48,987 bases of DNA from Deltaproteobacteria bacterium. Its GTDB lineage: Bacteria; Desulfobacterota; JAFDED01. Below, one piece after another: positions 1 to 8,841 of the stretch. The notes below the pieces were generated by a model, which saw only the letters and a list, made by a program, of their open reading frames with translations, did no database searches and was not told the origin of the DNA. How positions within the stretch are numbered: the first letter of the stretch is position 1; every line of letters starts with the position of its first letter. The position numbers and the translations under genes were made by a program. The stretch spans positions 1-48,987 of the forward strand of contig JAFDED010000038.1 of NCBI GenBank assembly GCA_019310535.1, given 5' to 3'.

Positions 1-113
1 CAAATCCTCTCTTATTGTTGCCTCTGCACCCATTGCTGTATTTCCTTCCATCCTTCCTTACCCATAACTTTTATCCTGACCAGGGGGATACCATGTTCGT
101 TCCGTTTCCCATT
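1..113. repeat. Left copy of 113-bp terminal inverted repeat
   Basis: Bases 1-113 are the exact reverse complement of 48874-48986, compared base by base; the match stops at 113/114. On the minus strand it encodes the tail of an open frame, NGKRNEHGIPLVRIKVMGKE and onward, ending in QQWVQRQQ and a stop near base 13. The same tail is read outward on the plus strand at the right end, but with a different N-terminal part. It is probably a dispersed repeat in which the assembly ended, rather than a true chromosome end. Confidence 0.9.
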
Positions 114-271
114 TTCTTCTTTCAAAACTCTCTTGACAGGCGCCAAAGGAAAAGGTATTCAATGAAACAAACCAAGACTTTATCAGTTCACATACTCACC
201 TAATTGTAACAGGCGACCCATGACCAGGTTTCAAAAAAAACGACTCATCAGATGCCCGGAGAGTGTAAGCC

Positions 272-1102
272 ATGAACGACCTTTACGATAAAATCGAGGA
301 AGCAATTTCATATATTCGCGGACGTACCGGCTTGAAGCCCGATATAGGGCTGATTTTCGGCACAGGACTCGGTGGGTTGGCGGATCGCATTGAATCTCCC
401 GTCATCATACCCTATGAGGAAATTCCCAACTTCCCCAGACCAACGGTCATGAGCCATAGGGGAAACCTCGTGCTGGGAGCCATAGGCGGTCGGACCGTGG
501 CCGCCATGCAGGGCCGATTTCACCTGTATGAGGGATATAGCGGGGTGGAGGTAACGCTTCCCATCAGGGTCATGAAGCGGCTGGGGATCAGTGTGCTCAT
601 CATAGCCAGTGCTGCCGGCGGCCTCTCCCCGTCCTTCCGTATAGGGGACATCATGCTTGTGGTCGATCATATCAATCTCATGGGGGAGAATCCCCTCCGT
701 GGAATCATCGATGAAAGGCTGGGACAGCGATTTCCATCAATGGTCACCCCCTATGATCGCGAGTTGATTCGCCTGGCAGAAAAAATAGCACGGGAGGAGA
801 CTATCAACTTCGTCAAAGGAACGTATGTCGGCGTAATGGGCCCCAGCCTGGAGACGCAGTCCGAGACGAGGTTCATTCGACAGATCGGTGCGGACGCTGT
901 AGGGATGTCCACTGTCCCCGAGGTCATCGTGGGGATCCACTGTAACCTCCGCATACTGGCAATGGTCATCATCTCCAACGTCAACATGCCCGGCGATATG
1001 CCCAAGCACACCTTGGAGGAGATCGTAGAAAATGCTTCCAGAGCGGCGCCTTATCTGGAAAGGCTGATAGAACGGGTGGTCCGCGAAATAAATCCCATCT
1101 GA
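272..1102 (+). CDS. Purine nucleoside phosphorylase family (PNP class I / MTA or MTI phosphorylase)
   Basis: Phosphorolysis of purine (deoxy)nucleosides, or of 5'-methylthio-nucleosides, to base and sugar 1-phosphate in the cytosol. The 276-residue protein has the trimeric PNP fold signature: FGTGLGGL near residue 29 (phosphate loop), SHRGN near 64, GPSLETQSE near 190 with the base-binding Glu, MSTVPEVI near 211, and SNVN near 234 with the Asn that favours 6-oxopurines. The Glu plus Asn pair suggests hypoxanthine or guanine nucleosides, which fits methylthioinosine made by the deaminases encoded next. A GGAGAG Shine-Dalgarno lies 9 nt before the ATG. It is 40 bp upstream of the first deaminase on the same strand, so probably one operon. 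The family is certain; the exact substrate is inferred from neighbours. Confidence 0.9.
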   Translation: MNDLYDKIEEAISYIRGRTGLKPDIGLIFGTGLGGLADRIESPVIIPYEEIPNFPRPTVMSHRGNLVLGAIGGRTVAAMQGRFHLYEGYSGVEVTLPIRVMKRLGISVLIIASAAGGLSPSFRIGDIMLVVDHINLMGENPLRGIIDERLGQRFPSMVTPYDRELIRLAEKIAREETINFVKGTYVGVMGPSLETQSETRFIRQIGADAVGMSTVPEVIVGIHCNLRILAMVIISNVNMPGDMPKHTLEEIVENASRAAPYLERLIERVVREINPI

Positions 1103-1142
1103 ATGTGAAGAAAATTCGAAATTTGTTTTAAAAGAGGATTTT

Positions 1143-2477
1143 ATGGATAGAGAACAGGTAGATCTGATCGTCCAGAACGGGAGTGTTCTCATCATGGATG
1201 AGGCGTTCACCGTGGTGGAAGATGGCGCAGTGGCCGTAGCGGGACAATACATTGCAGAGGTGGGACCTGGCGCGGATGTCAGAAAAAAATATCAATCCAG
1301 GGACATCCTGGATGCTGAGGGCGGCATTGTGTTGCCCGGCCTCGTTAATGCCCACACCCACGCGGCAATGACGCTGTTCCGGGGGATCGCCGACGATCTG
1401 CCGTTGATGGAATGGCTCAACGATTACATCTTCCCCGCCGAAACCCATTTAAACCCCGAGGTGGTTTATGACGGCACCTTGCTGGCCTGCGCCGAGATGA
1501 TCCGCTCGGGCACCACCTGCTTTTGCGACATGTACCTCTTCGAACAGGAGGTGGCGCGGGCTGCCCGGGATGCAGGGTTACGGGCCGTCGTGGGAGAGGT
1601 CCTTTATGATTTCCCCTCCCCCAATTATGGCCCGCCACAGGAAGGCCTACGATACAGCGAACAACTCATCCGGGATTGGAAGGGGCACCCCATCATTTAT
1701 CCCGCCGTTGAGCCTCATGCCGTCTATACATGCTCTCCCCGGTATCTGGAACAGATCATGGAGCTGGCCGTCCGCCACAGCGTTCCCTACATTATTCACC
1801 TCGCCGAAAGTCCGGGAGAATTGGCTCAGGTTCGCGAGAAATTCGGCAAAACGCCCGTTGAGCACATGGAGGAGCTCGGCCTGCTGAGCGACCTGGTCAT
1901 TGCAGATCACTCCGTGTGTCTCTCGCCCGGAGAGATAGAAATCTACCGCCGCCGTAAGGTCAAGGTGGCTCACTGCCCGGAGAGCAATATGAAGCTCGCC
2001 TCAGGGGTGGCCCCGGTTCCCCATATGCTTCGGGCGGGTGTGGTGGTGGGCCTGGGCACAGATGGATGCGCCAGCAACAACAACCTGGATCTCTTCCAGG
2101 AGATGGACACCGCGGCCAAGCTCCACAAGGTCCACACCATGGATCCGACGGTGATGGACGCCGCATCGGTCCTGAGCATGGCCACCCGAGGCGGCGCCGC
2201 GGCCCTGGGCCTGGCGGAAGAGATCGGATCGCTTGAGCCAGGCAAGCGGGCGGATCTGATCGTGGTGGAGACCCGGAGCCCACACCTCACCCCCATGTAC
2301 AACCCATACTCTCACCTGGTCTACGCGGCCCGGGGAGCGGATGTAAGGCACACGGTCATCAACGGGCGTGTGGCCATGCGGGACCGACATCTACTGACCC
2401 TGGACGAGGAGGCGGTGATGGCCCGCGCCAGAGAAATCGCAGCGGAAATCCGAAAAACAGTTACAATTAAGACATAA
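1143..2477 (+). CDS. mtaD: MTA/SAH deaminase (amidohydrolase, MtaD family), copy 1
   Basis: Zinc-dependent amidohydrolase predicted to deaminate the adenine ring of 5'-methylthioadenosine, S-adenosylhomocysteine or 5'-deoxyadenosine to the inosine form. The 444 residues match the family's usual length. Metal and catalytic residues are visible in order: HTH near 70 followed by AAMTLFRG, EPHAVYTCSP near 193, HLAES near 219 (His and catalytic Glu), ADHSVCL near 250 and GTDGCASNN near 305 (catalytic Asp). The start ATG has AAGAGGAT just upstream. By alignment from memory with Thermotoga maritima Tm0936, the arginine of TRGL that contacts the SAH carboxylate is not present here (GEVL), so SAH may not be the best substrate. 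It is followed by a paralogue 69 bp downstream. Confidence 0.88.
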   Translation: MDREQVDLIVQNGSVLIMDEAFTVVEDGAVAVAGQYIAEVGPGADVRKKYQSRDILDAEGGIVLPGLVNAHTHAAMTLFRGIADDLPLMEWLNDYIFPAETHLNPEVVYDGTLLACAEMIRSGTTCFCDMYLFEQEVARAARDAGLRAVVGEVLYDFPSPNYGPPQEGLRYSEQLIRDWKGHPIIYPAVEPHAVYTCSPRYLEQIMELAVRHSVPYIIHLAESPGELAQVREKFGKTPVEHMEELGLLSDLVIADHSVCLSPGEIEIYRRRKVKVAHCPESNMKLASGVAPVPHMLRAGVVVGLGTDGCASNNNLDLFQEMDTAAKLHKVHTMDPTVMDAASVLSMATRGGAAALGLAEEIGSLEPGKRADLIVVETRSPHLTPMYNPYSHLVYAARGADVRHTVINGRVAMRDRHLLTLDEEAVMARAREIAAEIRKTVTIKT

Positions 2478-2546
2478 ACAATTCGGTTACAACGACCTTA
2501 GCCTTGCGGTTAAGATTGAGGAAATGAGAAAAACTAACACGAAATC

Positions 2547-3884
2547 ATGAACCACAATCTTGTGGACCTGCTCATTCACGACGCTTCGGTCTGGACCCCC
2601 GGCGGCCTGCTCGTGGACGGGGCCGTGGCAGTTCGTCGCGGAATCATAGACCGCGTGGGTCTCATGCGTGATGCCCATCATTGGCCGGAGCCGTCCCGAC
2701 GCCTGGATGCACGGGGAATGCTTTTGCTCCCGGGGCTGGTCAACACTCATACCCACGCCGCCATGAGCGTGTTCCGCGGGCTGGCCGATGATTTGAGCCT
2801 GGAGGAATGGCTGCGGAAACATATATTCCCCGCAGAAGCGCGGTTTGTGAATGTGGAGACCGTCTACTGGGGCACGCTCCTGTCCTGTGTGGAAATGCTC
2901 CGGACAGGAATCACCACCGTTTGCGACGGCTATTTTTTCGAGGATGCCGCGGCCGAGGCGGCGGAACGCTCCGGCATTCGGGCCGTCATGGGTCAGGGCA
3001 TCATCGATTTTCCCTCGCCGGACTGCAGCGACCCTTCCCGGGCGCCGGCAATAGTCCGGCAATTCCTGGATCGCTGGAAAGACCATCCCCGGGTGAAGCC
3101 TTCCATCTTCTGCCACGCTTCCTATACCTGTTCACCGGAGACCCTCAAGAAAAGCCATGCGCTGGCCCGGGAGCGGAATGCCCTTTTCCAGATTCATCTG
3201 GCGGAGGGACCGGGGGAAGTGGATCAGATCCGCCGGCAGTACGGGCTTACTCCCGGCCGACACCTGCACGGCACGGGCGTGCTTGAGCCGGGGACGCTTG
3301 CCGTTCACTGCATCCACCTGGACGAGGAGGAACTGGACCTTCTGGCTTCCTCCGGAGCCGGTGTTTCCCACTGCCCGGAGAGCAACATGAAGCTGGCATC
3401 GGGCGTGGCCCCGGTGCCCGAACTGCTGCGTCGCGGAGTGCCCGTGGGACTGGGCACGGACGGACCCGCCAGCAACAACGACCAGGACCTGTTCGGGGAG
3501 ATGCGCAGCGCGGCCCTCCTCCACAAGGTTCACCGCATGGACCCAACGGTGATGAGCGCCCCACAGGTTCTGGACATGGCCGCAATGGGAGGCGCTCGCG
3601 CCCTGGGACTGGGAGATGAGATCGGGGCCATAGAGCCGGGCCGCCGGGCAGACCTCGTACTGGTGGACATGGACAGGCCGCACCTCACCCCCCTGTACCA
3701 CGTGCCGTCCCAGATGGTTTACGCGGCCTCTGGCGCCGATGTGCACACCGTCATGGTGGACGGTGAAATTCTTTTAGAAAACCGACGGTTCGTGCACCTA
3801 GACGTGGATGAAATTATGGAAAATGTCCGGAAGATCAAGAAAAGCGTGAAAAAATCCAGTTCATCCGTAATTGGCGTACTTTAG
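2547..3884 (+). CDS. MTA/SAH deaminase (amidohydrolase, MtaD family), copy 2
   Basis: A second amidohydrolase, clearly a paralogue of its upstream neighbour (shared blocks FRG-ADD, HCPESNMKLASGVAPVP, GLGTDG-ASNN). It keeps the active-site set: HTH near 68, FCHASYTCSP, HLAEGPGE, AVHCIHLD and GTDGPASNND. The segment replacing the Thermotoga SAH-binding TRGL is GQGI, different from copy 1 (GEVL), so the two copies may divide substrates such as methylthioadenosine and 5'-deoxyadenosine; that is inference. No good Shine-Dalgarno precedes the ATG at usual spacing; a possible 8-codon reading frame starting at 2524 ends across the start codon and could couple translation. 445 residues, full length. 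No further gene on this strand belongs to the operon before the IS remnant. Confidence 0.85.
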   Translation: MNHNLVDLLIHDASVWTPGGLLVDGAVAVRRGIIDRVGLMRDAHHWPEPSRRLDARGMLLLPGLVNTHTHAAMSVFRGLADDLSLEEWLRKHIFPAEARFVNVETVYWGTLLSCVEMLRTGITTVCDGYFFEDAAAEAAERSGIRAVMGQGIIDFPSPDCSDPSRAPAIVRQFLDRWKDHPRVKPSIFCHASYTCSPETLKKSHALARERNALFQIHLAEGPGEVDQIRRQYGLTPGRHLHGTGVLEPGTLAVHCIHLDEEELDLLASSGAGVSHCPESNMKLASGVAPVPELLRRGVPVGLGTDGPASNNDQDLFGEMRSAALLHKVHRMDPTVMSAPQVLDMAAMGGARALGLGDEIGAIEPGRRADLVLVDMDRPHLTPLYHVPSQMVYAASGADVHTVMVDGEILLENRRFVHLDVDEIMENVRKIKKSVKKSSSSVIGVL

Positions 3885-3957
3885 CTCTTGAACGTTTGTG
3901 GACAATCAGGTTTTCCTCTTTGAGGATAGAAAAATCAATCAAGGAGGAGAGACCATC

Positions 3958-4450
3958 ATGTCCACAAGTCTTTTGTATCACGGATTCGGTATCCGAGGCT
4001 ACAAGTATGTCCGCACCCACTATGAAAATGGATCTGTGTTTTTCACCATACGCCAAAACACGAAAGAAATGAGATGTGCCGCTTGCGGCTCCCGGAGAGT
4101 GATCCGTCGGGGGCAGGTTTGGCATCGTTTCAGATCGGTACCGATAGGGTTGAAGCCGGTTTAGATTTTGTTTGCCATTCAAAGAGTTTACTGCCTGGTT
4201 TGTGCTCTGGTCCGACAGGTCAACGTGGGGTTTGCCGATCCCGTCGAAGTTACACTAAAGCCTTTGATCGTTATGCTTTGTATTGGCATCCTGGCATACC
4301 ATAGACTATTCCATCTCAACTGGACCCCTGGAGGGCACTAACAACAAAATCAAAACCATGAAAAGGCAAGCCCATGGCTTTCGGGATCTGGAATTCTTTA
4401 AACATAAAATCATGGCTATTCATGAGACAAAGTACGCTTTAGTCGGATGA
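3958..4450 (+). pseudogene. Degraded ISL3-type transposase
   Basis: The N-terminal part starts at an ATG with AAGGAGG upstream and reads MSTSLLYHGFGIRGYKYV, then a zinc finger CAACGSRRVIRRGQ, typical of ISL3-family transposases, before a stop at 4164. Pieces continue in other frames (VRQVNVGFADP; then RRSYTKAFDRYAL). The C-terminal end reappears at about 4320-4450 as GPLEGTNNKIKTMKRQAHGF and ends KYALVG. Nearly all of the DDE catalytic domain is missing, so there is at least one large internal deletion plus frameshifts. It is dead and not mobilisable by itself. No terminal inverted repeats were identified. Confidence 0.8.
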
Positions 4451-4530
4451 ACCTGAATTTTGAATTGCACTGCTACACTAAATGGCCGGCCAATTGTTAT
4501 ATTCAGAATTACCATTCAGATAGCGTAATG

Positions 4531-4797
4531 TTAATATCTTCTATACCCTCTGCTCTCTCTTTTTTTCGGTGGGCGAGCTTCGTCAACTTTCATGGTACGT
4601 CCTTTGAGCTCGGTGCCGTCCAGTGCTTCTTTCGCTTGTTCAGCTTCTGCCTGGCTCGACATTTCAATAAATCCAAAGCCTTTGTCCCCAATTATCTTGA
4701 CTTCCTTCACCTGACCATAATTGGAAAACAATTCTTCTAGCTCATCATTACTTACAGAATAACTAAGATTTCCCACATACAGTTTACTACCTTGCAT
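4531..4797 (-). CDS. Small RRM RNA-binding protein
   Basis: A single RNA-recognition-motif domain protein of the bacterial/cyanobacterial Rbp type. RNP2 (LYVGNL, residues 6-11) and RNP1 (KGFGFIEM, residues 39-46) are both present with their aromatic residues, followed by a short basic tail (KKRESRGYRRY). The start is placed at the ATG coding MQGSKLYVG because GGAGG lies 5-9 nt upstream; a longer form begins four codons earlier, at 4809. The gene is monocistronic. The leader to its right holds a possible hairpin at about 4850-4876, so post-transcriptional control is possible. It likely binds single-stranded RNA in the cytosol; its targets are unknown. Confidence 0.9.
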   Translation of the reverse strand: MQGSKLYVGNLSYSVSNDELEELFSNYGQVKEVKIIGDKGFGFIEMSSQAEAEQAKEALDGTELKGRTMKVDEARPPKKRESRGYRRY

Positions 4798-5470
4798 TCT
4801 AACCTCCATATTTCTTTCTCTCCGTCCAATAATGTTTATTTGGGAGGTTGAAGCAAGGTAGAGATTTTACCTCTTCAAAGACGACATTATTATAGACGAG
4901 AGAATCCTAATGAAAAACGTGTTTCAGAAAATTTGCCCGCGTGTTCTTACAACGCCCCTTCCATATGCGGCCGGCCATTTCATATGTTTAATAGATTTAT
5001 TGCATATGAACCTTGCTCCGAAGGTTATATCTACTGTTTTTTGGTCATTTTGATGTGCCCGTTTCATCCACAAAGTATTGGATGAGTTCCTGAAAGTATA
5101 TTACAATGACTCAATGATCTTTCCACCTTACCTGTTTTCTAGCAATATTATTATGGATGGATATGACCTTCGCTTTATCGGATATGTGATTTTGCTATAA
5201 ATGTCAAGTTTTTTTCGGCATAAATCAGTTTTAGTGGTCATATACAGAACGGCTCGGTTAAATGGGTGAAATCCTATATCGATTCCATCGTTTCGGGAAA
5301 AATCACATCGGCTCCGAAATCGACATAGGCTAAGATGGCGCCCTATGCCTTCTCCGCGCATCAATATGTAACTATGTAATGGTCATTTCTGTCCGGTTAG
5401 GCGAAGCATAGGTTTAACTGAATGATATTACTTAATAATTGTCTCAGGGTTTGAAATGATAAACGGAATT

Positions 5471-5499
5471 AGGGCGGGAATAAACCCCGCCTCTACGAC
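5471..5499. repeat. REP-like hairpin, copy 1
   Basis: AGGGCGGG, a 7-nt AT-rich loop and CCCGCC followed by TCTACGAC form a short stem-loop. A diverged relative with the same ends is at 31287-31318. Such GTAGGGGCGGG-type elements are commonly seen dispersed between genes in deltaproteobacterial genomes; here they lie outside coding sequence. Confidence 0.5.
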
Positions 5500-5508
5500 A
5501 TAATACAC

Positions 5509-5551
5509 AACCATTTTCATGCTCTTCGGATGCAGTCCCTGAATGACAATT
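5509..5551 (+). repeat. Partial copy D of the 130-bp dispersed repeat
   Basis: ACCATTTTCATGCTC, then TCGGATGCAG, then CCTGAATGACAATT match the 3' third of the repeat at 9865, 42722 and 48370. The 5' two thirds are absent. Confidence 0.75.
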
Positions 5552-5622
5552 GGGTTGTAATAATATTGGAGAAATGATAAATTTTCCACAAAATATTGCA
5601 ATCAATAAGGTACGTACCGGCC

Positions 5623-5910
5623 ATGAAAGAGATTTACCGCTATTTTAAAATAGACCAGCAAACTATCGCTTTTCTTCAATACACTATCGAAGCTTATGAA
5701 GATTTAGCCGTCTTGCGCACAGTAAATCCTAACGAAGGTATTGTGGAATTAATAATCGCCCCGGACTTTGCCAAAGAAATGGATGAAGTGCTGAGAGGAT
5801 TGAGCAAAGAAATCCAGATGGAAGAAATCCAGGTCTACATTCCCTCACCAACATGGGATTCCTTAAAAGTCGACGGCGGAGATGCTCACTTGAAGGGGAA
5901 GGAAATCTGA
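5623..5910 (+). CDS. DUF4911-like small protein
   Basis: A 95-residue protein starting MKEIYRYFKID, with the block IAFLQYTIEAYEDLAVLRTV followed by an acidic, hydrophobic second half. The pattern resembles the small DUF4911 proteins of deltaproteobacteria, which have no assigned function; I recognise it by pattern only. The start is the ATG at 5623; a TTG at 5596 would add nine residues. Shine-Dalgarno support is weak. It is probably cytosolic: no signal or membrane segment. The next sequence downstream is a broken gene, so no operon partner is visible. Confidence 0.6.
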   Translation: MKEIYRYFKIDQQTIAFLQYTIEAYEDLAVLRTVNPNEGIVELIIAPDFAKEMDEVLRGLSKEIQMEEIQVYIPSPTWDSLKVDGGDAHLKGKEI

Positions 5911-5959
5911 GGAGAACAAATGATAAAAATGCGGAGCGCGCGGCCAGCGGTGTGGGTGA

Positions 5960-6338
5960 TTGTACCCCTTTGCTGATGGGTATGGAGGAATTGAAGGAAC
6001 AGAAGTCCAGGGAGAGAACCTCATTCCTGGCCTTAATTTCGAGGCTGTTGTCGCGGATGTCAGCGGGGCCCTGACAGAATTGACCCATGTCCGTTTAAAC
6101 GGCGGACATTTTTTGTTGGCCAACCAGGTAAAGCTACCATCACCATCGACTTTGACAAAATCTGCGAGGCTGGATTTGCATCTTATGGCGGGAACTGATG
6201 GCGGCTGTTGCAATCCGCGGAGGCGCCGAAGAAGAGATTTACATAAATCGTGATACCTCTATCACTGGCCTGACCGACCGGGGGATTTACCAAACTGACG
6301 CTAAAGACATCCGCGCGTTAAAGCTTGGGACTGACTAA
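5960..6338 (+). pseudogene. Frameshifted remnant of an unidentified gene
   Basis: Protein-like sequence runs through three frames. About 5960-6130 reads ADGYGGIEGTEVQGENLIPG and LTHVRLNGGHFLLANQVK. Then, shifted, GKATITIDFDKICEAGFASY to about 6195. Then, shifted again, AAVAIRGGAEEEIYINRDTS and a final RALKLGTD before the stop at 6338. The composition and continuity across shifts indicate a real gene that has lost its frame at two points. The beta-rich character hints at a secreted or surface domain, but I do not recognise the family. No single intact frame covers it. Confidence 0.5.
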
Positions 6339-6381
6339 AAGCAGTAATCGGTACGAAAAGGTGTTGGAGGCAAACTGAAAA

Positions 6382-8076
6382 TCATAGACAACGAAAGTCC
6401 CGAATCCTGAGCTGGAGTCTTTCCGTGCCTTGCCAGCGATTAATCTCAGGCATAAAGGCAAGTTGGATTGGGCTTTTGATGCGAGATTCCTCTTCCCCCA
6501 TGCTAAAGCCGATGGCGTCGTAAAATCGTCCTTCTTCTCTTACCCGCAAACGCAAGTGGTTGTGACGCAGGCGTTTTACGGATACAACCTCAAGGGGAGT
6601 TGATACAAAGGCGGGCTCAGGATTGCCTGGGCCAAAGGGCGCCAGTCGTGACATCTCAGAGAGCAGTTCCCTTGTAATCTGTCCAGGACTCAACAGCTCA
6701 TCTGTTCGTAATAGGGGAATAATCTCCTCCGGGCGCAAGTGCTCCTCCACAACGCGATGGAACATCCGGCGAAAACGAGGTAATTGCTCTTCATGCAGTG
6801 CCAGGCCGGCGGCATACTGGTGGCCTCCGTAACGGATCAACACGTCCCGGCATGCTTCCAGACCGCGGCAGAGGTGGAAACCCTCCACGGATCGAGCGGA
6901 ACCCTGGGCCACCCCGTCGCGGATGTTTAGAAGAATGGCAGGGCGATAATGAGAATCCACCAAGCGCGAGGCCACGATGCCAATGACACCCACATGCCAG
7001 CCGGGCGAAGCCAGTATGATGGGTCCAGGGGGCGGCTCCATCATTGCCTCTGCCTCTTTGAGAATCTGTTCCTCGATTTCCTGGCGCCGCCGGTTTTCTC
7101 TATCCAGCCTCTTTGCCAGAGATTCCGCTTCACCGGTATTCTGGGTGAGCAAAAGCCGGAGACCCTCGTCTGCCGAGCCCATGCGGCCGGCTGCATTGAT
7201 CCGTGGTGCAAGGCGATATCCCACTATGCCCGCGGAAATATCAGGACCGCGAATGTCACTGACGACCTTTAAGGCGGCCAGCCCGGGACGATCATTCCGT
7301 CCAAGCACCTCCAGCCCGTGTGCAACAAGTATCCGGTTAGCACCGATAAGGGGCGCGACATCCGCAATGATCCCAAGCGCCACGAGGTCGAGATATTCCT
7401 TAAGGTTAGGCTCTTTCCGCCCGCGCCAGAACCCTCTCTCGCGAAGGACTGCGCGAAGCGCTGTTATCAACAGGAACGCAACCCCAACACCCGATAAGTG
7501 CCGATATCCTTCGGGATCCGAAGCGAGATCGGGATGGATCACGGCATCGGCATCAGGAAGAGTGGACGGTAGTTCGTGATGATCCGTAATTATCAAGCTC
7601 AAGCCCATTTCTTTGGCCCGGGCTGCCTCCCTATGGTTTCCCAGGCCGCAATCCACGGTGATCAGGAGCCTGAAATCCTGCTGGACCGCATCCTCTATAC
7701 ACTGAAGGCTAAGCCCATACCCTTCCCGTTGGCGATGAGGCAACCGGTAAGCCACGCGGGCTCCCAGTTCGTGGAAAAACCGCAACAACAGGGCTGTTCC
7801 AGAGACACCGTCCACATCATAATCTCCAAAAATGAGAATTTTTTCTTTTCGCTCGATGCCCTCTATAATCCTTGCCGCCGCCGCAGGGATGCCTTTCAGT
7901 ATTTCCGGTGGCCGCAAGTGGTGCAGCGAAGGATAAAGAAAACTCTCCGCGAGAGCGGGAGTGCATATGCCACGCCCTGCCAATACCCCGGCCGTCACGG
8001 GCGAAAGGTTTATCTCTCTCATAAGAAGGCGGCGGACATCCTCATCCACGTGTCTTTGAACCCAGCGCTTTTCCAT
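6382..8076 (-). CDS. recJ: Single-stranded-DNA-specific exonuclease RecJ
   Basis: 5'-3' exonuclease on single-stranded DNA, acting in recombination, mismatch and base-excision repair in the cytosol. The 564 residues are full length. DHH-family motifs are visible: FGDYDVDG (residues 83-90), VDCG near 141, ITDHHELP (DHH at 165-167), a conserved GYRLAPRINAAGRMG near 290, the DHHA1-domain GGHQYAAGLAL block in the C-terminal half, and the terminal OB-type region. All metal-binding Asp and His residues of motifs I, III and IV seem present. It lies upstream of nothing co-directional; the lipoprotein gene starts about 0.2 kb to the right on the same strand, so they may share a transcript. The gene is chromosomal housekeeping and shows no damage. 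Confidence 0.95.
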   Translation of the reverse strand: MEKRWVQRHVDEDVRRLLMREINLSPVTAGVLAGRGICTPALAESFLYPSLHHLRPPEILKGIPAAAARIIEGIERKEKILIFGDYDVDGVSGTALLLRFFHELGARVAYRLPHRQREGYGLSLQCIEDAVQQDFRLLITVDCGLGNHREAARAKEMGLSLIITDHHELPSTLPDADAVIHPDLASDPEGYRHLSGVGVAFLLITALRAVLRERGFWRGRKEPNLKEYLDLVALGIIADVAPLIGANRILVAHGLEVLGRNDRPGLAALKVVSDIRGPDISAGIVGYRLAPRINAAGRMGSADEGLRLLLTQNTGEAESLAKRLDRENRRRQEIEEQILKEAEAMMEPPPGPIILASPGWHVGVIGIVASRLVDSHYRPAILLNIRDGVAQGSARSVEGFHLCRGLEACRDVLIRYGGHQYAAGLALHEEQLPRFRRMFHRVVEEHLRPEEIIPLLRTDELLSPGQITRELLSEMSRLAPFGPGNPEPAFVSTPLEVVSVKRLRHNHLRLRVREEGRFYDAIGFSMGEEESRIKSPIQLAFMPEINRWQGTERLQLRIRDFRCL

Positions 8077-8283
8077 TGTGTTCTATAATATCCGAACATC
8101 CGCCCCGATTACAAGATCGATTTCAAAGGGAGGGTCGCGGCGGGGATCAAAGAGGAAAGAGGCGCAGGATTGTCCTCTTGACATATTGATTTTGAAATTC
8201 CGTGAGTTCTTTGAAATGGTTCGATGAATAAGGATCAGCATTTCAGCAGAGAGGAGTACCGGATAATCGGGCTCCCTTGGTCC

Positions 8284-8841
8284 CTATTCTCCCGGGGATT
8301 CTTCAGAGGTTCCCAACCAGCGGGTAGGCACCCGTTGGTAGATCTCCGATAAGGGTTTGCCATATCTCTTGAGTCGCTCCAAAAAAAGGGCAACAACTTG
8401 GTATTCACCGGTAAAAGTAATGAGTCTTTGTCGAAGCGCTTCATCGAGCGTAATCTGGCCGGAATGGAGCTTTTCCCAAGCATGATACGTGCCAGAAAAA
8501 ACGACTTCCGGTTCCATGGCGGGTCCGATCCCCACCGACAGGGGCCCGTCAAATCTATAGCGCGTATAAAAGAGAAGTATTTCTCCCCGTCTGCCGGGTA
8601 TCTCTCTGACCTCGTGTTGAAGGGTAAAGTTTAGTCCCTGGACGGCCCGTATAAATGCTTTATCCTTTTTCATCTCAAGAAGGAGAGAACGCGCCCACTC
8701 TTCCGAGAGATGCGTTACTTGTTCCATTCGAGGTTGGGTCCCCGGTTGGACCCCCGCGCACGCAAACAGAAGAAAACAGGCAGCAAGGAAAATATATTTT
8801 TTTTTGAAATGTATTTTGAAAACCATGTGAATATCGCGCAC
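8284..8841 (-). CDS. Predicted outer-membrane lipoprotein of unknown function
   Basis: The start is assigned to a GTG at 8841 because AGGAG sits 7 nt upstream; an in-frame ATG lies five codons later. The N-terminus is basic and hydrophobic and ends in LLFACAG, a lipobox with Cys at residue 28, so signal peptidase II processing and lipidation are predicted. The mature part (about 158 residues) is soluble, with a Glu/Arg-rich helix (EEWARSLLLEMKKDKAF), a beta-rich centre and a C-terminal helix. I do not recognise a domain. The recJ gene lies 207 bp downstream on the same strand and a TetR regulator about 100 bp upstream. Confidence 0.7.
   Translation of the reverse strand: MRDIHMVFKIHFKKKYIFLAACFLLFACAGVQPGTQPRMEQVTHLSEEWARSLLLEMKKDKAFIRAVQGLNFTLQHEVREIPGRRGEILLFYTRYRFDGPLSVGIGPAMEPEVVFSGTYHAWEKLHSGQITLDEALRQRLITFTGEYQVVALFLERLKRYGKPLSEIYQRVPTRWLGTSEESPGE

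Larger units (their letters stand above)
4810..5622. other. Intergenic region, about 0.8 kb
   Basis: No convincing gene. A 78-codon minus-strand frame at 5128-5364 shows no family signature. It contains three CATATG sites near 4963-5009, a hairpin of GGCGGG/CCCGCC with the flank TCTACGAC (5471-5499) and a partial copy of the window's dispersed repeat (5509-5551). Confidence 0.5.

Noticed and set aside
2524..2550. Eight-codon leader frame overlapping the second deaminase start
   Set aside because: Its own Shine-Dalgarno is too close to the ATG and the peptide has no regulatory features; it may be chance, so it is mentioned only in the gene entry.
5128..5364. 78-codon minus-strand frame between the RRM and DUF4911-like genes
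   Set aside because: No family signature, no ribosome binding site and an Arg/Cys-rich composition typical of chance frames.
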